Made by a program: the position numbers and the translations under genes. The notes under the pieces are model-generated. The model was not told where the DNA came from. It did no database searches and saw nothing but the letters and a program-made list of their open reading frames with translations. Positions 1-9,017 of a DNA stretch of 64,000 nt are shown here, in pieces; positions within the stretch are counted from its first letter, which is position 1, and each line of letters opens with the position of its first letter. The stretch comes from Bradyrhizobium sp. CCBAU 53421 (GTDB taxonomy: Bacteria > Pseudomonadota > Alphaproteobacteria > Rhizobiales > Xanthobacteraceae), in assembly GCF_015291625.1 (NCBI RefSeq), contig NZ_CP030047.1, positions 2,728,001 through 2,792,000 of the forward strand. Reading direction: 5' to 3'.

Positions 1-49
1 CTTCCGGCAGGCAACCGGCGCGGCCGAATTGCGCAAGGGGAATTCACGA

Positions 50-868
50 ATGGCCTATCTCGCACCGTCCGAATTCGTCACCAAGATGGTGGACGCCGGC
101 GAATCCAAGATCTTCATGTCGACGCGCGACACCGTGATCCGCGCCTATATGGCCGGCGCGATCCTCGCGCTGGCTGCCTGGTTCGCCGTGACGATCAACG
201 TCAACACGGGGCAGCCGCTGGTCGGCGCATTGCTGTTTCCGGTCGGCTTCGTGATGCTCTATCTCTTGGGCTTCGACCTGCTGACGGGCGTGTTCGTGCT
301 ATCGCCGCTGGCGCTGCTCGACAAGCGGCCCGGCGTCACGCTCGGCGGCGTGCTGCGCAACTGGGGCCTCGTCTTCATCGGCAACTTCGCCGGCGCGCTG
401 ACGGTGGCGTTCATGATGGCGTTCGTGACCACCTTCGGCTTCACGCAGGAGCCGGACAAGGTAGGCATGACCATCGGAAACGTCGGCGAGGCGCGAACGC
501 TGGGCTATGCGGCGCACGGCGCGGCGGGCATGGCTACCCTGTTCATCCGCGGCATGCTCTGCAACTGGATGGTCTCGACCGGCGTGGTCGGCGCCATGAT
601 CTCGACGACCGTGCCCGGCAAGGTCATTGCGATGTGGATGCCGATCCTGGTGTTCTTCTACATGGTGTTCGAGCATTCGGTGGTGAACATGTTCCTGTTC
701 CCGTCGGGACTGATGCTCCATGCGAAGTTCTCGATCATGGACTATTTGATCTGGAACGAAATCCCGACCGTGCTCGGCAACCTCGCCGGCGGCCTCGCCT
801 TCACCGGGCTCACGCTCTACACCACGCATGTGAAGACGGCGCCGAAGCGCCAGCGCCTCGCGGCTTGA
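50..868 (+). CDS. Formate/nitrite transporter family channel
   Basis: Predicted inner-membrane FNT-family channel for small monovalent anions such as formate or nitrite. The 272-aa product is hydrophobic with about six membrane segments. It contains the family hallmark FEHSVVNMFLFP, whose His209 corresponds to the central pore histidine of FocA. A TTG lies in frame at 29, but ATG 50 is preceded by AAGGGGAA at good spacing and is preferred. It sits 60 bp upstream of a phosphatase/kinase fusion on the same strand, so the two may be co-transcribed. FNT channels in such contexts usually serve nitrate/nitrite assimilation, but no nitrate reductase is visible here, so the substrate is inferred only. 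Confidence 0.85.
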   Translation: MAYLAPSEFVTKMVDAGESKIFMSTRDTVIRAYMAGAILALAAWFAVTINVNTGQPLVGALLFPVGFVMLYLLGFDLLTGVFVLSPLALLDKRPGVTLGGVLRNWGLVFIGNFAGALTVAFMMAFVTTFGFTQEPDKVGMTIGNVGEARTLGYAAHGAAGMATLFIRGMLCNWMVSTGVVGAMISTTVPGKVIAMWMPILVFFYMVFEHSVVNMFLFPSGLMLHAKFSIMDYLIWNEIPTVLGNLAGGLAFTGLTLYTTHVKTAPKRQRLAA

Positions 869-928
869 TCCCGGGCGGCTTATGGGGCTCTCCTGTCACG
901 GAGGGCCCCATTCGCATTGGGACGGTCG

Positions 929-2665
929 ATGCCGCGCGCGCTGACAATATCGGTCGGGCAATTCTCTGATCAGGGCCGCAAGGACACCAATCAGGATTTC
1001 CACGGCGTCTTGATCCCCGACGAGCCGCTGCTCGGCCTGAAGGGCATCGCCGTGGTGCTTGCCGACGGCATCTCCTCGAGCAGCGTCAGCCGCATCGCCG
1101 CGGAGTCCGCGGTCAAGAGCTTCCTGACCGATTATTACTGCACCTCGGAATCCTGGTCGGTGAAGACCTCGGCGCAGCGGGTGCTGGAGGCGACCAATTC
1201 CTGGCTCCACGCGCAAACGAGACGCAGCCAGAACCCCTACGACAAGGACAAGGGTTACGTCTGCACGCTGAGCGCGCTGGTGATCCGCTCGACCACGGCG
1301 CATCTGTTCCATGTCGGCGACTCCAGGATCTACCGCGTCGCCGGCAACAGCCTCGAGCAATTGACCAACGACCACCGCGTCGTGCTGTCGTCGCAGCAGA
1401 GCTATCTCGGCCGCGCGCTCGGCGTGAACCCGCAGCTCGAGATCGACTACCAGAATCTGCGGCTGGAGCCGGGCGACACCTTCCTGCTGGTCACCGACGG
1501 CATCTACGAGCACGTTCCGGCGCGGCAGCTGGCGAAGGCGATCAGGGACGGCGCCGCCGATCTCGACGCCGCCGCGAAGTCGATCGTGGAGCAGGCCTAT
1601 GAGAACGGCAGCCCGGACAACCTCACCGCGCAGATCATCCGGATCGACGAATTGCCTGACGGCGACGCCAGCGAGGTGTTCGGCCAGCGCACCGAGCTGC
1701 CGCTGCCGCCGCTGCTCGATGCACGGATGCTGTTCGACGGCTACCGCATCGTCCGCGAGCTGCATGCCTCGCACCGCAGCCACATCTATCTCGCGGTCGA
1801 CGAGGAGAGCGGCACCACGGTCACGATCAAGATCCCCTCGATCGACCTGCGCGACGATGGCGCCTATCTGAAACGCTTTGTGATGGAGGAGTGGGTCGCA
1901 AGAAGGATCGACAGCCCGCATGTGCTGAAGCCGTTTCTGCCGCAGCGCAAGCGTAATTTCCTCTATGTCGCGATGGAGTACATCGACGGCCAGACCCTGA
2001 CGCAGTGGATGATAGACAATCCCGCGCCGTCGCTCGAGACGGTGCGCGATATCACCGAGCAGATCGCAAAAGGGCTGCGCGCGTTCCACCGCAAGGAGAT
2101 GCTGCACCAGGACGTCAGACCCGACAACATCATGATCGATAGCACCGGCACGGTGAAGATCATCGATTTCGGCTCGACGCGGATCTCTGGTGTCGCCGAG
2201 GCGGTGCCTGCCGGCGTCGAGGACATTCTCGGCACCCAGCAATACACCGCGCCGGAGTATTTCCTCGGCGAGGGCGGCACCGCGCGCTCCGACCTGTTCT
2301 CGCTCGGTGTCGTCACCTATCAGATGCTGACCGGACGCTTGCCCTATGGCGCGCAGATCGCGCGCGCCCGCACAAGGTCCGACTTCAACCGCCTGGTCTA
2401 CCGTCCGGCCGCCCATCGCGGCCGCGCGATCCCGAACTGGGTCGACGGCACGCTGGAGCGCGCCGTGCAGGTCAATCCGCTGAAGCGCTACGACAGTTTT
2501 TCCGAGTTCCTGTTCGACCTGCGCAATCCCAATGCGAGATATTTGACGACGTCATCGACGCCGCTGATCGAGCGCAACCCGGTGCTGTTCTGGAAGTCGA
2601 CCACGCTGGCGCTGGCGCTGGTCGTGGTGCTGCTGCTCGCCTGCGGCGCGCATCATTGGCGGTAG
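929..2665 (+). CDS. Fused PP2C-type phosphatase and Ser/Thr protein kinase
   Basis: The 578-aa protein joins two opposing signalling enzymes. Residues about 1-235 form a PP2C domain (DTNQD, LADGIS, GDSRIYRV, TDGIYEH, DNLT). Residues about 270-530 form a Hanks-type kinase with VTIK lysine, HQDVRPDN catalytic loop and IDFGS metal-binding motif. The glycine-rich loop is poorly conserved and the catalytic-loop lysine is Arg, so kinase activity may be unusual. A hydrophobic segment near residues 553-573 ends the protein and probably anchors it in the membrane. ATG 929 is preferred to the in-frame TTG 917. Adjacency to the FNT channel suggests control of anion uptake or assimilation, which is an inference. 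Confidence 0.88.
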   Translation: MPRALTISVGQFSDQGRKDTNQDFHGVLIPDEPLLGLKGIAVVLADGISSSSVSRIAAESAVKSFLTDYYCTSESWSVKTSAQRVLEATNSWLHAQTRRSQNPYDKDKGYVCTLSALVIRSTTAHLFHVGDSRIYRVAGNSLEQLTNDHRVVLSSQQSYLGRALGVNPQLEIDYQNLRLEPGDTFLLVTDGIYEHVPARQLAKAIRDGAADLDAAAKSIVEQAYENGSPDNLTAQIIRIDELPDGDASEVFGQRTELPLPPLLDARMLFDGYRIVRELHASHRSHIYLAVDEESGTTVTIKIPSIDLRDDGAYLKRFVMEEWVARRIDSPHVLKPFLPQRKRNFLYVAMEYIDGQTLTQWMIDNPAPSLETVRDITEQIAKGLRAFHRKEMLHQDVRPDNIMIDSTGTVKIIDFGSTRISGVAEAVPAGVEDILGTQQYTAPEYFLGEGGTARSDLFSLGVVTYQMLTGRLPYGAQIARARTRSDFNRLVYRPAAHRGRAIPNWVDGTLERAVQVNPLKRYDSFSEFLFDLRNPNARYLTTSSTPLIERNPVLFWKSTTLALALVVVLLLACGAHHWR

Positions 2666-2686
2666 GGGAGTCCGCCGACTTCTCTC

Positions 2687-2789
2687 CGTCATCCTGAGGA
2701 GCGCGTAGCGCGTCTCGAAGGATGAACGGCCCCGCTGGTGGCCGATTCATCCTTCGAGGCTCGCTCCGCTCGCGCCTCAGGATGACGGG
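2687..2789. repeat. Intergenic palindromic repeat, class A copy 1
   Basis: The ends are inverted copies of CCGTCATCCTGAGG, with inner arms TCGAAGGATGAACGGCC and its complement. The same unit recurs at 11539-11644 and, more diverged, at 55277-55377. It separates two convergent genes. A REP-like element of the sort common in bradyrhizobia; it may also act as a bidirectional transcription barrier. Confidence 0.8.
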
Positions 2790-2830
2790 GAAGGGAATGA
2801 GGATGACGGGGAGAGAGACGTTGGGCGCCG

Positions 2831-3622
2831 CTAATGCGTCGCGCCGGCGGCAATCGGATCGAGGCCGCTCTTGACCAGCGCGTCGCGCGCATCCGGCGAG
2901 GCGAGGAAGCTGATCAGCGCCTTGCCGGCGTCGGGCTCTTTTGAAGCGGTCGCGATCCCTGCGGAGAACACCGTGATCTTCTGCAACGGCTCCGGCAAGG
3001 GACCTATGATGTCGATGCCGGCGACCGGCTTCAGCTCCGAGATCTGCTGCAGGCCGATCTCGGCCTCGCCCTTGGCCACGATCTCGCCGACCGGGGTCGC
3101 CGGGATCATCCGCGCCTTGTCTTTCATCTGGTCGGCGATGCCGAGTTTTGCGAACATCTCGGTCGAGACATAGACGCCGCTGGCGCTGTCGGAATAGGCG
3201 ACCGATTTCGCCGAAAGCAGCGCCTGCTTGACGGCGTCGGCCGAGCTGATGTCCGGCCTCAGTGCGCCTGACTTCACCGCAATGCCGATCGGCGACTTCA
3301 CGAGGTCGACGCGGCTGTCGGCCGCGACCTTGCCCTGCTTGATCAGGTCACTCAGCGCATAGCCGACCATGATCAGCACATCGGCCGGCTCGCCGCGCTC
3401 CAGTCGCACCGGAATGGCGTTGGTCGTGGTGCCCATCGACGGCCCGAAGGCGGTCACCACCTTGTGCCCGGTCTTGCGCTCGAACTCCGGCACCAGCGCC
3501 TTGTAGGCCGCGGTCAGCCCGCCCGAGATCATGACATGGACTTCGGCGGCGAATGCGGCTGACGTGAAGGCGAGGGTGCCGATGACGGCGAGCGTGAGGG
3601 CACGGAAGGCGCTGACGCGCAT
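2831..3622 (-). CDS. ModA-like periplasmic substrate-binding protein
   Basis: This 263-aa exported protein has a clear signal peptide (hydrophobic 8-24, cleavage near AFAAE) followed by a single solute-binding domain of the molybdate-binding type, with VMISGGLTAAY near the mature N-terminus, then FGPSMGTT, ERGEPADVLIM and the later SDSASGVY and GEAEIGLQQ segments. Family members bind molybdate, tungstate or related anions, or act as stand-alone sensors. No permease or ATPase gene lies beside it, so it is an orphan binding protein and the ligand is unknown. The start is supported by AGGGAGAA upstream. Confidence 0.75.
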   Translation of the reverse strand: MRVSAFRALTLAVIGTLAFTSAAFAAEVHVMISGGLTAAYKALVPEFERKTGHKVVTAFGPSMGTTTNAIPVRLERGEPADVLIMVGYALSDLIKQGKVAADSRVDLVKSPIGIAVKSGALRPDISSADAVKQALLSAKSVAYSDSASGVYVSTEMFAKLGIADQMKDKARMIPATPVGEIVAKGEAEIGLQQISELKPVAGIDIIGPLPEPLQKITVFSAGIATASKEPDAGKALISFLASPDARDALVKSGLDPIAAGATH

Positions 3623-3753
3623 GGAGTTTCTCCCTGGACGATTCTTAGGGCGCGGGGGTCGTCGTGGCCGGGGAGACTACTGCGCGAGGGGATGCGTGGC
3701 TAGGGTTGCGCCGCCGTCATTGCGCAATGACGGGAAAAGAGCATCGCGCCCCC

Positions 3754-4977
3754 TCACGAATTCACATGCACGAAATCGCGCAGCAGCGGGTAGATCTCGT
3801 TGTTCCAGCGCTTGCCGGAAAATACGCCGTAATGGCCGACACCGGCCTGCATGTGGTGCACCTTGCGATAGGTGCGCACGCCGGTGCAGAGGTCCTGGGC
3901 GGCGAGCGTCTGCCCGATCGAGCAGATGTCGTCCTTCTCGCCTTCCACCGTCATCAGGCCCATGCGCCGGATCGCCGCCGGGTTCACCGCGCGGCCGCGA
4001 TGCATCAGCATGCCCTGCGGCAGCAGATGCTCCTGGAACACGTCGCGCACCGTCTCGATGTAGAACTCCGCGGGCAGATCCATCACGGCGAAATACTCGT
4101 CATAGAACGTCTTGATCACCTCGGCCTTGGCGGTCTCGCCCTTGGCGATGTGGTCGGCGAGGTCGATGTGCTGCTTGATGTGACGCTCGAGGTTCATCGA
4201 GACGAACGCCGTCAGCTGCACGAAACCGGGATAGACCTGACGCAGCGCGCCCTTGCACTGCATCGGCACGTAGTTGATCAGATTGTCCTCGAACCATTTG
4301 ATCGGCTTGCTCTTGGCGAATTCGTTCACCTTGGTCGGCAGGATCCTTGTGTCGATCGGCCCGGCCATCAGGGTCAGCGACGCCGGCCGCGCCGGATGAT
4401 TGTCCTCCGACATGACCGCGGCAGCCGCCAGCGCCGACACCGAAGGCTGGCAGATCGCCACCATATGCGCGCGCGGGCCGAGCTGCCCGAGGAAGTCGAT
4501 CAGGTGGTCGGTGTAGTCCTCGAGCCCGAAGCGGCCCTCGCTGCGCGGGATGTCGCGCGGATTGTGCCAATCGGTGATGTAGACGTCGTGGTCCTGCAGC
4601 AGCGTCTTCACGGTGCCGCGGAGCAGCGTTGCGAAATGACCGGACATCGGCGCCACCAGCAACAGCCGCGGCTGCTCCGGCCCGTCCACCTTCCTGAAAT
4701 GCAGCAGCGAGCCGAACGGCGTCGCATAGGCGACCTCCTCGGTCACCTCGTATTCCCTGTTGCCGGAGGTCACGCCGCCGATCGCGTAGTCGGGGCGGGC
4801 GTAGGTCAGGGTGGAGCGCGAGATCAGCTCGAGCGCGGCGGCGAGCCGGCCGAACGTCCGGTCGGAGGTGCCCCGCGGCACCAGATTGAGATACCGTAAT
4901 GCCGCCGCGGCGCCGGTCCGCCACGGCGCCGTGAGGTCCATGTGGTTCTGATAGGCCTGGTAAAGCATTGACATCAT
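3754..4977 (-). CDS. phaZ: Intracellular polyhydroxyalkanoate depolymerase
   Basis: Hydrolyses stored poly-3-hydroxybutyrate granules to release carbon. The 407-aa protein begins MMSMLYQAYQ, typical of the intracellular PhaZ family, and carries VAICQPSV, in which Cys176 fits the cysteine nucleophile of that family instead of a serine lipase box. TDWHNPRDIP and the C-terminal GVGHYGVFSG fit the alpha/beta-hydrolase fold, with His in the latter as the likely catalytic histidine. The open frame continues upstream, but the family start and an AAGGG upstream favour 4977 (alternatives 4983, 4974, 4968). It is divergent from the GST gene. Confidence 0.88.
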   Translation of the reverse strand: MMSMLYQAYQNHMDLTAPWRTGAAAALRYLNLVPRGTSDRTFGRLAAALELISRSTLTYARPDYAIGGVTSGNREYEVTEEVAYATPFGSLLHFRKVDGPEQPRLLLVAPMSGHFATLLRGTVKTLLQDHDVYITDWHNPRDIPRSEGRFGLEDYTDHLIDFLGQLGPRAHMVAICQPSVSALAAAAVMSEDNHPARPASLTLMAGPIDTRILPTKVNEFAKSKPIKWFEDNLINYVPMQCKGALRQVYPGFVQLTAFVSMNLERHIKQHIDLADHIAKGETAKAEVIKTFYDEYFAVMDLPAEFYIETVRDVFQEHLLPQGMLMHRGRAVNPAAIRRMGLMTVEGEKDDICSIGQTLAAQDLCTGVRTYRKVHHMQAGVGHYGVFSGKRWNNEIYPLLRDFVHVNS

Positions 4978-5152
4978 ACGCATCCGCCCTTGCCCGGCTG
5001 GATATGCAATATCGACGCCAGAGAGGGGGCAGGCTGCCCGGCAAATTGGCACGTGGCTTGCTGCAAAAACGGACGGCTCCGGGGGCGCGGCGGCTTGGAC
5101 CGGCGCGCCGCGTCCGGGAGCCAAGGACGCGTTCAGGGCGTGAGGGACTGGC

Positions 5153-5809
5153 ATGGCGAAGGCGACACTCACCATCAGCAGCAAGAACTATTCGTCCTGG
5201 TCGTTGCGCGGCTGGCTGCTGGCAAAATTCGCCGGGCTGGAGTTCGAGGAGGTGGTCACCGCGCCCGACGACCCCTCGGCGCGGGCCGAACTGCTGCTGC
5301 TGTCGTCGTCGATCCTGGTGCCCTGCCTGCGCCACGAGGGCGCGACCGTCTGGGACACGCTGGCGATCGGCGAGTACCTCAACGAGATCATGCCGCATGC
5401 CGGGCTGCTGCCGGAGGACCGCATCCAGCGCGCGCATTGCCGCTCGATCTCCGGCGAAATCCATTCCGGCTTCACCACGCTGCGGGCCTCGCTGCCGGTC
5501 AACCTCAAGGGGCATTTCCCCGGCTTCAAGATCTGGTCGCGGGCGCAGGCCGACATCGACCGTGTCTGCACGATCTGGCGCGATTGCCTCGGCAAATCCG
5601 GCGGGCCGTTCCTGTTCGGCGAACGCCGCACCATGGCGGATGCGATGTACGCCCCGGTGGTGACCCGCTTCATGACCTATGACGTCAAGCTCGACCCTGT
5701 TCTGGCGGCGTATGCCAGCACCATCATGGCGATGCCCGAGATGCAGGAGTGGATCGAGGCCGCCAAGGCCGAGCCTGCCGACGTCGAGGAGCTCGAGGTC
5801 GAATATTAG
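5153..5809 (+). CDS. Glutathione S-transferase family protein
   Basis: The 218-aa protein has the two-domain GST layout. A thioredoxin-like N-terminus begins with SSKNYSSWSLRG, the SSWSLR segment being typical of a zeta/beta-like bacterial subgroup. It has a cis-Pro at ILVPCLRH and a helical C-terminal domain with FLFGERRTMADAMYAPV. Such cytosolic enzymes conjugate or isomerise small molecules with glutathione; the substrate is not predictable. GAGGGA precedes ATG 5153. It stands alone, divergent from phaZ. Confidence 0.82.
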   Translation: MAKATLTISSKNYSSWSLRGWLLAKFAGLEFEEVVTAPDDPSARAELLLLSSSILVPCLRHEGATVWDTLAIGEYLNEIMPHAGLLPEDRIQRAHCRSISGEIHSGFTTLRASLPVNLKGHFPGFKIWSRAQADIDRVCTIWRDCLGKSGGPFLFGERRTMADAMYAPVVTRFMTYDVKLDPVLAAYASTIMAMPEMQEWIEAAKAEPADVEELEVEY

Positions 5810-6127
5810 GCAGCGGAGCATCCGGCTTGCCTGCGCCGGTGGCTCAAGCTCCAGGCAGATCTTGCTCAATGGACGTGCCGCCAGCGCCCGGCATCCGCGT
5901 CGCGCGGCAATCGGACACGGCACGCGCCGAACGCAAATTCGCGCCTCGCTCCAAATGCTTCCGCTGCGATATCGGTGCATGACGAGACCGATCGCCGCAG
6001 CACAACCGGGCTGGCAAGGATTTCGCATAGCAACAAGCGAGCTGTGACCGCGACGATGCGACGCTGCCGAAAATTTGGACGCTGAGCCGCCGCGATCTCG
6101 CGAACACGAGAACCGTGGAGGCTTGAA
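5810..6127. other. Intergenic stretch without a supported gene
   Basis: This 318-base gap between the GST and cupin genes contains short open frames on both strands, but none has a convincing ribosome-binding site or a recognisable protein sequence. It probably holds the cupin promoter. Confidence 0.4.
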
Positions 6128-6562
6128 ATGAACCAGCACGCCGTCGTCAGCAAATTCTCCCACGTCAAACCCGGTGACACCGAGTTCAAGGGCGGAGGTC
6201 TGCGCGACTTCTTCCTGTATCGCGATCTCGGCATCGCCGATGCCACCGGCGGGCAGGTGATCTGCCATCTGGTCAAGGCCAATCCCGACCTGCCGCCGGA
6301 AGAGGGCACCGGCTGGCACAAGCATCTGTGCGATTTTCAGATCGTCATCATGACCAAGGGCTGGGCGCGCTTCATGTACGAGGACAAGGAGACGCTGGTC
6401 GAGGCCGGCGACGTGATCCATCAGCGCCCCGGCATCACCCACTATCTGTTCGATTACTCGAAGGACATGGAATACCTCGAGATCGTCAGCCCAGCCGATT
6501 TCAAGACCGTGGATGTGCCGCCGGCAACCGAGACGGTGCCGCCGGTGACGCCGTGGAAATGA
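6128..6562 (+). CDS. Cupin-domain protein
   Basis: A 144-aa single-domain beta-barrel protein. The cupin core is readable as GTGWHKHLCDFQIVIMTKG, a first metal-binding motif with His, followed by the second motif GDVIHQRPGITHYLF. Small cupins can be dioxygenases, isomerases or ligand sensors, and nothing here fixes the substrate. GGAGG lies seven bases before ATG 6128. A tiny open frame with its own strong Shine-Dalgarno follows 19 bases downstream and may be co-transcribed. Confidence 0.8.
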   Translation: MNQHAVVSKFSHVKPGDTEFKGGGLRDFFLYRDLGIADATGGQVICHLVKANPDLPPEEGTGWHKHLCDFQIVIMTKGWARFMYEDKETLVEAGDVIHQRPGITHYLFDYSKDMEYLEIVSPADFKTVDVPPATETVPPVTPWK

Positions 6563-6581
6563 TTGAGAGGAGGGACCGCAA

Positions 6582-6719
6582 ATGTCGTCTGCGGAGGAGT
6601 TAACCTTTGTCGTCGGCCGCTGGCTGCGGCCGATCGTCATGCTTCTGTATGTGGTGCGCCGCCTCGGGCTGATGACCACATCTAGCCGTGAACAACGGAG
6701 TACGTCACTCAATCAGTGA
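6582..6719 (+). CDS. Possible 45-aa small membrane protein
   Basis: The open frame begins MSSAEELTFVVGRWLRPIVM and ends at a TGA at 6717. A strong GAGAGGAGGGA lies before ATG 6582. The middle (LRPIVMLLYVV) is a short hydrophobic stretch followed by basic residues, as in small single-pass or membrane-associated peptides. It follows the cupin gene closely on the same strand. I do not recognise the family, and coding status rests on the ribosome-binding site and composition only. Confidence 0.4.
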   Translation: MSSAEELTFVVGRWLRPIVMLLYVVRRLGLMTTSSREQRSTSLNQ

Positions 6720-6809
6720 TTCGGACGCGGTTCGTTCCATCCGCGTTCCAAATCTTAAGACGCTGCGCGCGCGCGTTGCGTTTTGAAACAGCGCGCGCCG
6801 ATGCGAGCC

Positions 6810-7034
6810 TCAGGCCATGCCCGCCTGTTTGACGCGCGGCATCCGCCAGGCGATGACGTTGGCTTCCAGCGCGCCACCGGTTGCGTCATTGCGCCACTGC
6901 CCGTCGATGAAACGGCAGGCGAACGGCAGCTGATACGTTCCGCTGTGATCCTCACAAAGCACTTCCACGCGTTGTTCCGGCGGTGGTTCGCCATTGCCAT
7001 CGAATTGCGCCAGACGTTTTTCGCGCGTAGCCAT
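6810..7034 (-). CDS. Conserved hypothetical protein, 74 aa
   Basis: A small soluble protein beginning MATREKRLAQFDGNGEPPPE and containing VLCEDHSGTYQLPF and WRNDATGGALEANVIAW. ATG 7034 is preceded by GTGGAGATAG and chosen over upstream in-frame starts that would add unrelated residues. The central segment is rich in polar and aromatic residues and has no signal peptide or membrane segment. No function is recognised. It is divergent from the following exported protein. Confidence 0.6.
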   Translation of the reverse strand: MATREKRLAQFDGNGEPPPEQRVEVLCEDHSGTYQLPFACRFIDGQWRNDATGGALEANVIAWRMPRVKQAGMA

Positions 7035-7222
7035 GCGATCTATCTCCACTGCCCAAGGTCGAGCCAAAGGGGTCGAACCAAACAAGTTCCGAAGGCCCCC
7101 GTCCCCACGAGTAGTCCCCGTAATGGGTGAAGCACACCGCTCGAATGCGGTTTCAGTGTGGTATGTCTGCCCGGCTTTCAGCGTCGCGAGCACAAATCTG
7201 TGAATGACGCATGTGATTGGGG

Positions 7223-7600
7223 ATGCCGATGATCGCTCGTTTCGCTCTTGTCCCGCTCATGCCGCTTGCGCTCGGCATCATCGGAACCGCGCATGCGCAG
7301 GACGTTCCCGGCATCGAGATCTGCACCGTCGAGAAAACCATGGAGCGGCGCACCAGCTGTCTGCAAAGCAATGTCGATTTCCTGCAGAAGACGATCAGCA
7401 AGCTCACCACGGATCATCAGCAGAAGCTCGACGCCGCCAACCGGCAGGTTGCGAGCTTGCAGAATGCGCTGGCAAGCTTGCAGAAGCTCGTCACCGATTT
7501 GCAGGCGGCGCAGCTCAAGCTGACCGAGGATGTGAAGAAGAAGGCCGACGCGCCGCCGGCCAAGGATGCCGCGCCTGCTGCGAAGGACGGGACGAAGTAG
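7223..7600 (+). CDS. Exported coiled-coil protein of unknown function
   Basis: The 125-aa product starts MPMIARFALVPLMPLALGII, a signal peptide with likely cleavage after AHAQ. A short domain with two cysteines (EICTVEK, TSCLQSN) precedes a heptad-rich coiled coil from about residue 50 to 100, then an Ala/Pro/Lys-rich tail ending DGTK. The two cysteines could form a disulphide in the periplasm. ATG 7223 or 7229 is preferred to TTG 7217. The role is unknown. Confidence 0.65.
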   Translation: MPMIARFALVPLMPLALGIIGTAHAQDVPGIEICTVEKTMERRTSCLQSNVDFLQKTISKLTTDHQQKLDAANRQVASLQNALASLQKLVTDLQAAQLKLTEDVKKKADAPPAKDAAPAAKDGTK

Positions 7601-7603
7601 CTT

Positions 7604-7687
7604 CGTCATTGCGAGTGTAGCGAAGCAATCCACCTCTCAGCTTGCCGAGATATGGATTGCTTCGTCGCTTCGCTCCTCGCAATGACG
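7604..7687. repeat. Intergenic palindromic repeat, class B copy 1
   Basis: Inverted arms CGTCATTGCGAG ... CTCGCAATGACG enclose a second inverted pair, GCAATCCA ... TGGATTGC. The same class occurs at 24289-24375. It lies between convergent genes and may also act as a transcription barrier. Confidence 0.8.
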
Positions 7688-7696
7688 GGGAGAGCG

Positions 7697-8800
7697 TCAC
7701 GCCACCCGATACGTCTCCATCACATCGTGATCTGGCTCGTAGCCCAGCCCTGGGCCCTGCGGCACGGCGACGTGGCCACGGGCGTCGACGGCGATGCGGT
7801 CGCCCCACAGGCAGGCGGGGCGCTTCATGAAGAACACCTCGATCAGCCCGGCGTCGCGGATCGCCATCAGGTGCAGCGTGGCGAGGAAGCCCGGCCCGAA
7901 ATAGGGTGAGTGCGGAATCACCTCGACGCCGAACTCGTCGGCGAGCACGGCCACGCGCAGGAATTCGGTGACGCCGCCGACCTTGATCGCCGACGGCTGC
8001 GCATGGCTGACGGCGCCTGCGGTCATCATCTGGCGGAATTGATGCACCGTGCAGGCGTTCTCGCCGGCCGCGATGTCGAGCCGGCCCTCTCTGCGCACCT
8101 CCGCGAGCGTCGCGAAATCCTCCGGCGGCCAGACCGGCTCCTCCAGGAACATCGGTGCGGCCTGCTTGCAGTCGCGGGCGAACTGGATCGCCGCCGGTCC
8201 ATCCAGCGGGCAATTCATGTCGACCATCAGCGGCACGCCGGGGCCGATCGCTTCGCGCGCGGCGGTAACCGCGGGCACGGTGGTCTCGTGCAGCTTGATC
8301 GCGGCATAGCCAAGCTTGATCGCCTTCTTGCACTCGGCGGCGATATGCGCGGGATTGCCGATCCGCATCAGGCTCGCATAGGCCGGGATCGTGCTGCGCC
8401 TGGCGCCGCCGATCAATTGATGCAGCGGCACGCCCTTCACCTTGCCGGCGAGATCCCACAGCGCGATGTCGAGCGCGGAGATCGCAAACATCGTGATGCC
8501 GTAGCGGCCGAACAGATGCAGATTGCGCTGGATCTGCTCCATCGCGGCGGGAATGCTTGCGGCGTCGGGCACCTCGAGGCCGCGGGCCTGCGGCGCGATC
8601 ATCTCGGCCACCGCCGTGCAGCTCGTCTTCGGGCAGACATAGGCGAAGGCATCGCCCCAGCCGGTCAGGCCGGCATCGGTCGAGACCTCGACCAGCACCA
8701 TGTCGAGCGCGGAGATCGCGGAGGCGCCCTGGCGGAAGCTCGCAGGGCCTGCGTCATAGGGAATGCGAATATGGTGGGCGCGGACGTCGGTGATTTTCAT
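7697..8800 (-). CDS. Mandelate racemase/muconate lactonizing-type enolase superfamily enzyme
   Basis: The 367-aa protein has the N-terminal capping domain (from MKITDVRAHHIRIPY) and the C-terminal barrel of the superfamily. YAAIKLHET contains the KxK-type base position in altered form (only one Lys is evident). VDMNCPLDG, LEEPVWPP and DIAAGENAC supply the three acidic Mg-binding positions. PHSPYFGPGF carries the His region of the opposite face. Such enzymes abstract the proton alpha to a carboxylate in sugar-acid or aromatic catabolism. The neighbouring branched-chain-type binding protein, same strand, may deliver a substrate. Substrate unknown. Confidence 0.85.
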   Translation of the reverse strand: MKITDVRAHHIRIPYDAGPASFRQGASAISALDMVLVEVSTDAGLTGWGDAFAYVCPKTSCTAVAEMIAPQARGLEVPDAASIPAAMEQIQRNLHLFGRYGITMFAISALDIALWDLAGKVKGVPLHQLIGGARRSTIPAYASLMRIGNPAHIAAECKKAIKLGYAAIKLHETTVPAVTAAREAIGPGVPLMVDMNCPLDGPAAIQFARDCKQAAPMFLEEPVWPPEDFATLAEVRREGRLDIAAGENACTVHQFRQMMTAGAVSHAQPSAIKVGGVTEFLRVAVLADEFGVEVIPHSPYFGPGFLATLHLMAIRDAGLIEVFFMKRPACLWGDRIAVDARGHVAVPQGPGLGYEPDHDVMETYRVA

Positions 8801-8963
8801 TGTTGTTGTCCTTCCGATCGCAGGATGTAGCTGGAGCCCGTGAAAGCCGGACGCAGCAGCCTGGACGGCGTTGCTTCGGCTCGCCCGGGTTCCAGCCCTT
8901 GCAGGTCTTGGTTGTAAAGCCTTGCTTGTGACGAGTCTTGCTCGTGAATCGTGTCGAAGACGT

Positions 8964-8990
8964 GGATGCCCGGAGCTATGCCGGGCATCC
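8964..8990 (-). terminator. Hairpin downstream of the binding-protein gene
   Basis: GGATGCCCGG pairs perfectly with CCGGGCATCC across a seven-base loop. It sits 27 bases after the stop codon at 9018 on the minus strand. No T-tract follows, so termination is plausible but unproved. Confidence 0.4.
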
Positions 8991-9017
8991 CGAACACCGA
9001 ATGTGTGGAGAAGGCTG

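Noticed and set aside
4100..6712. 870-codon open frame on the minus strand
   Set aside because: It crosses phaZ, the GST gene and the cupin gene in the wrong frame; no ribosome-binding site and low-complexity Arg/Ala translation.
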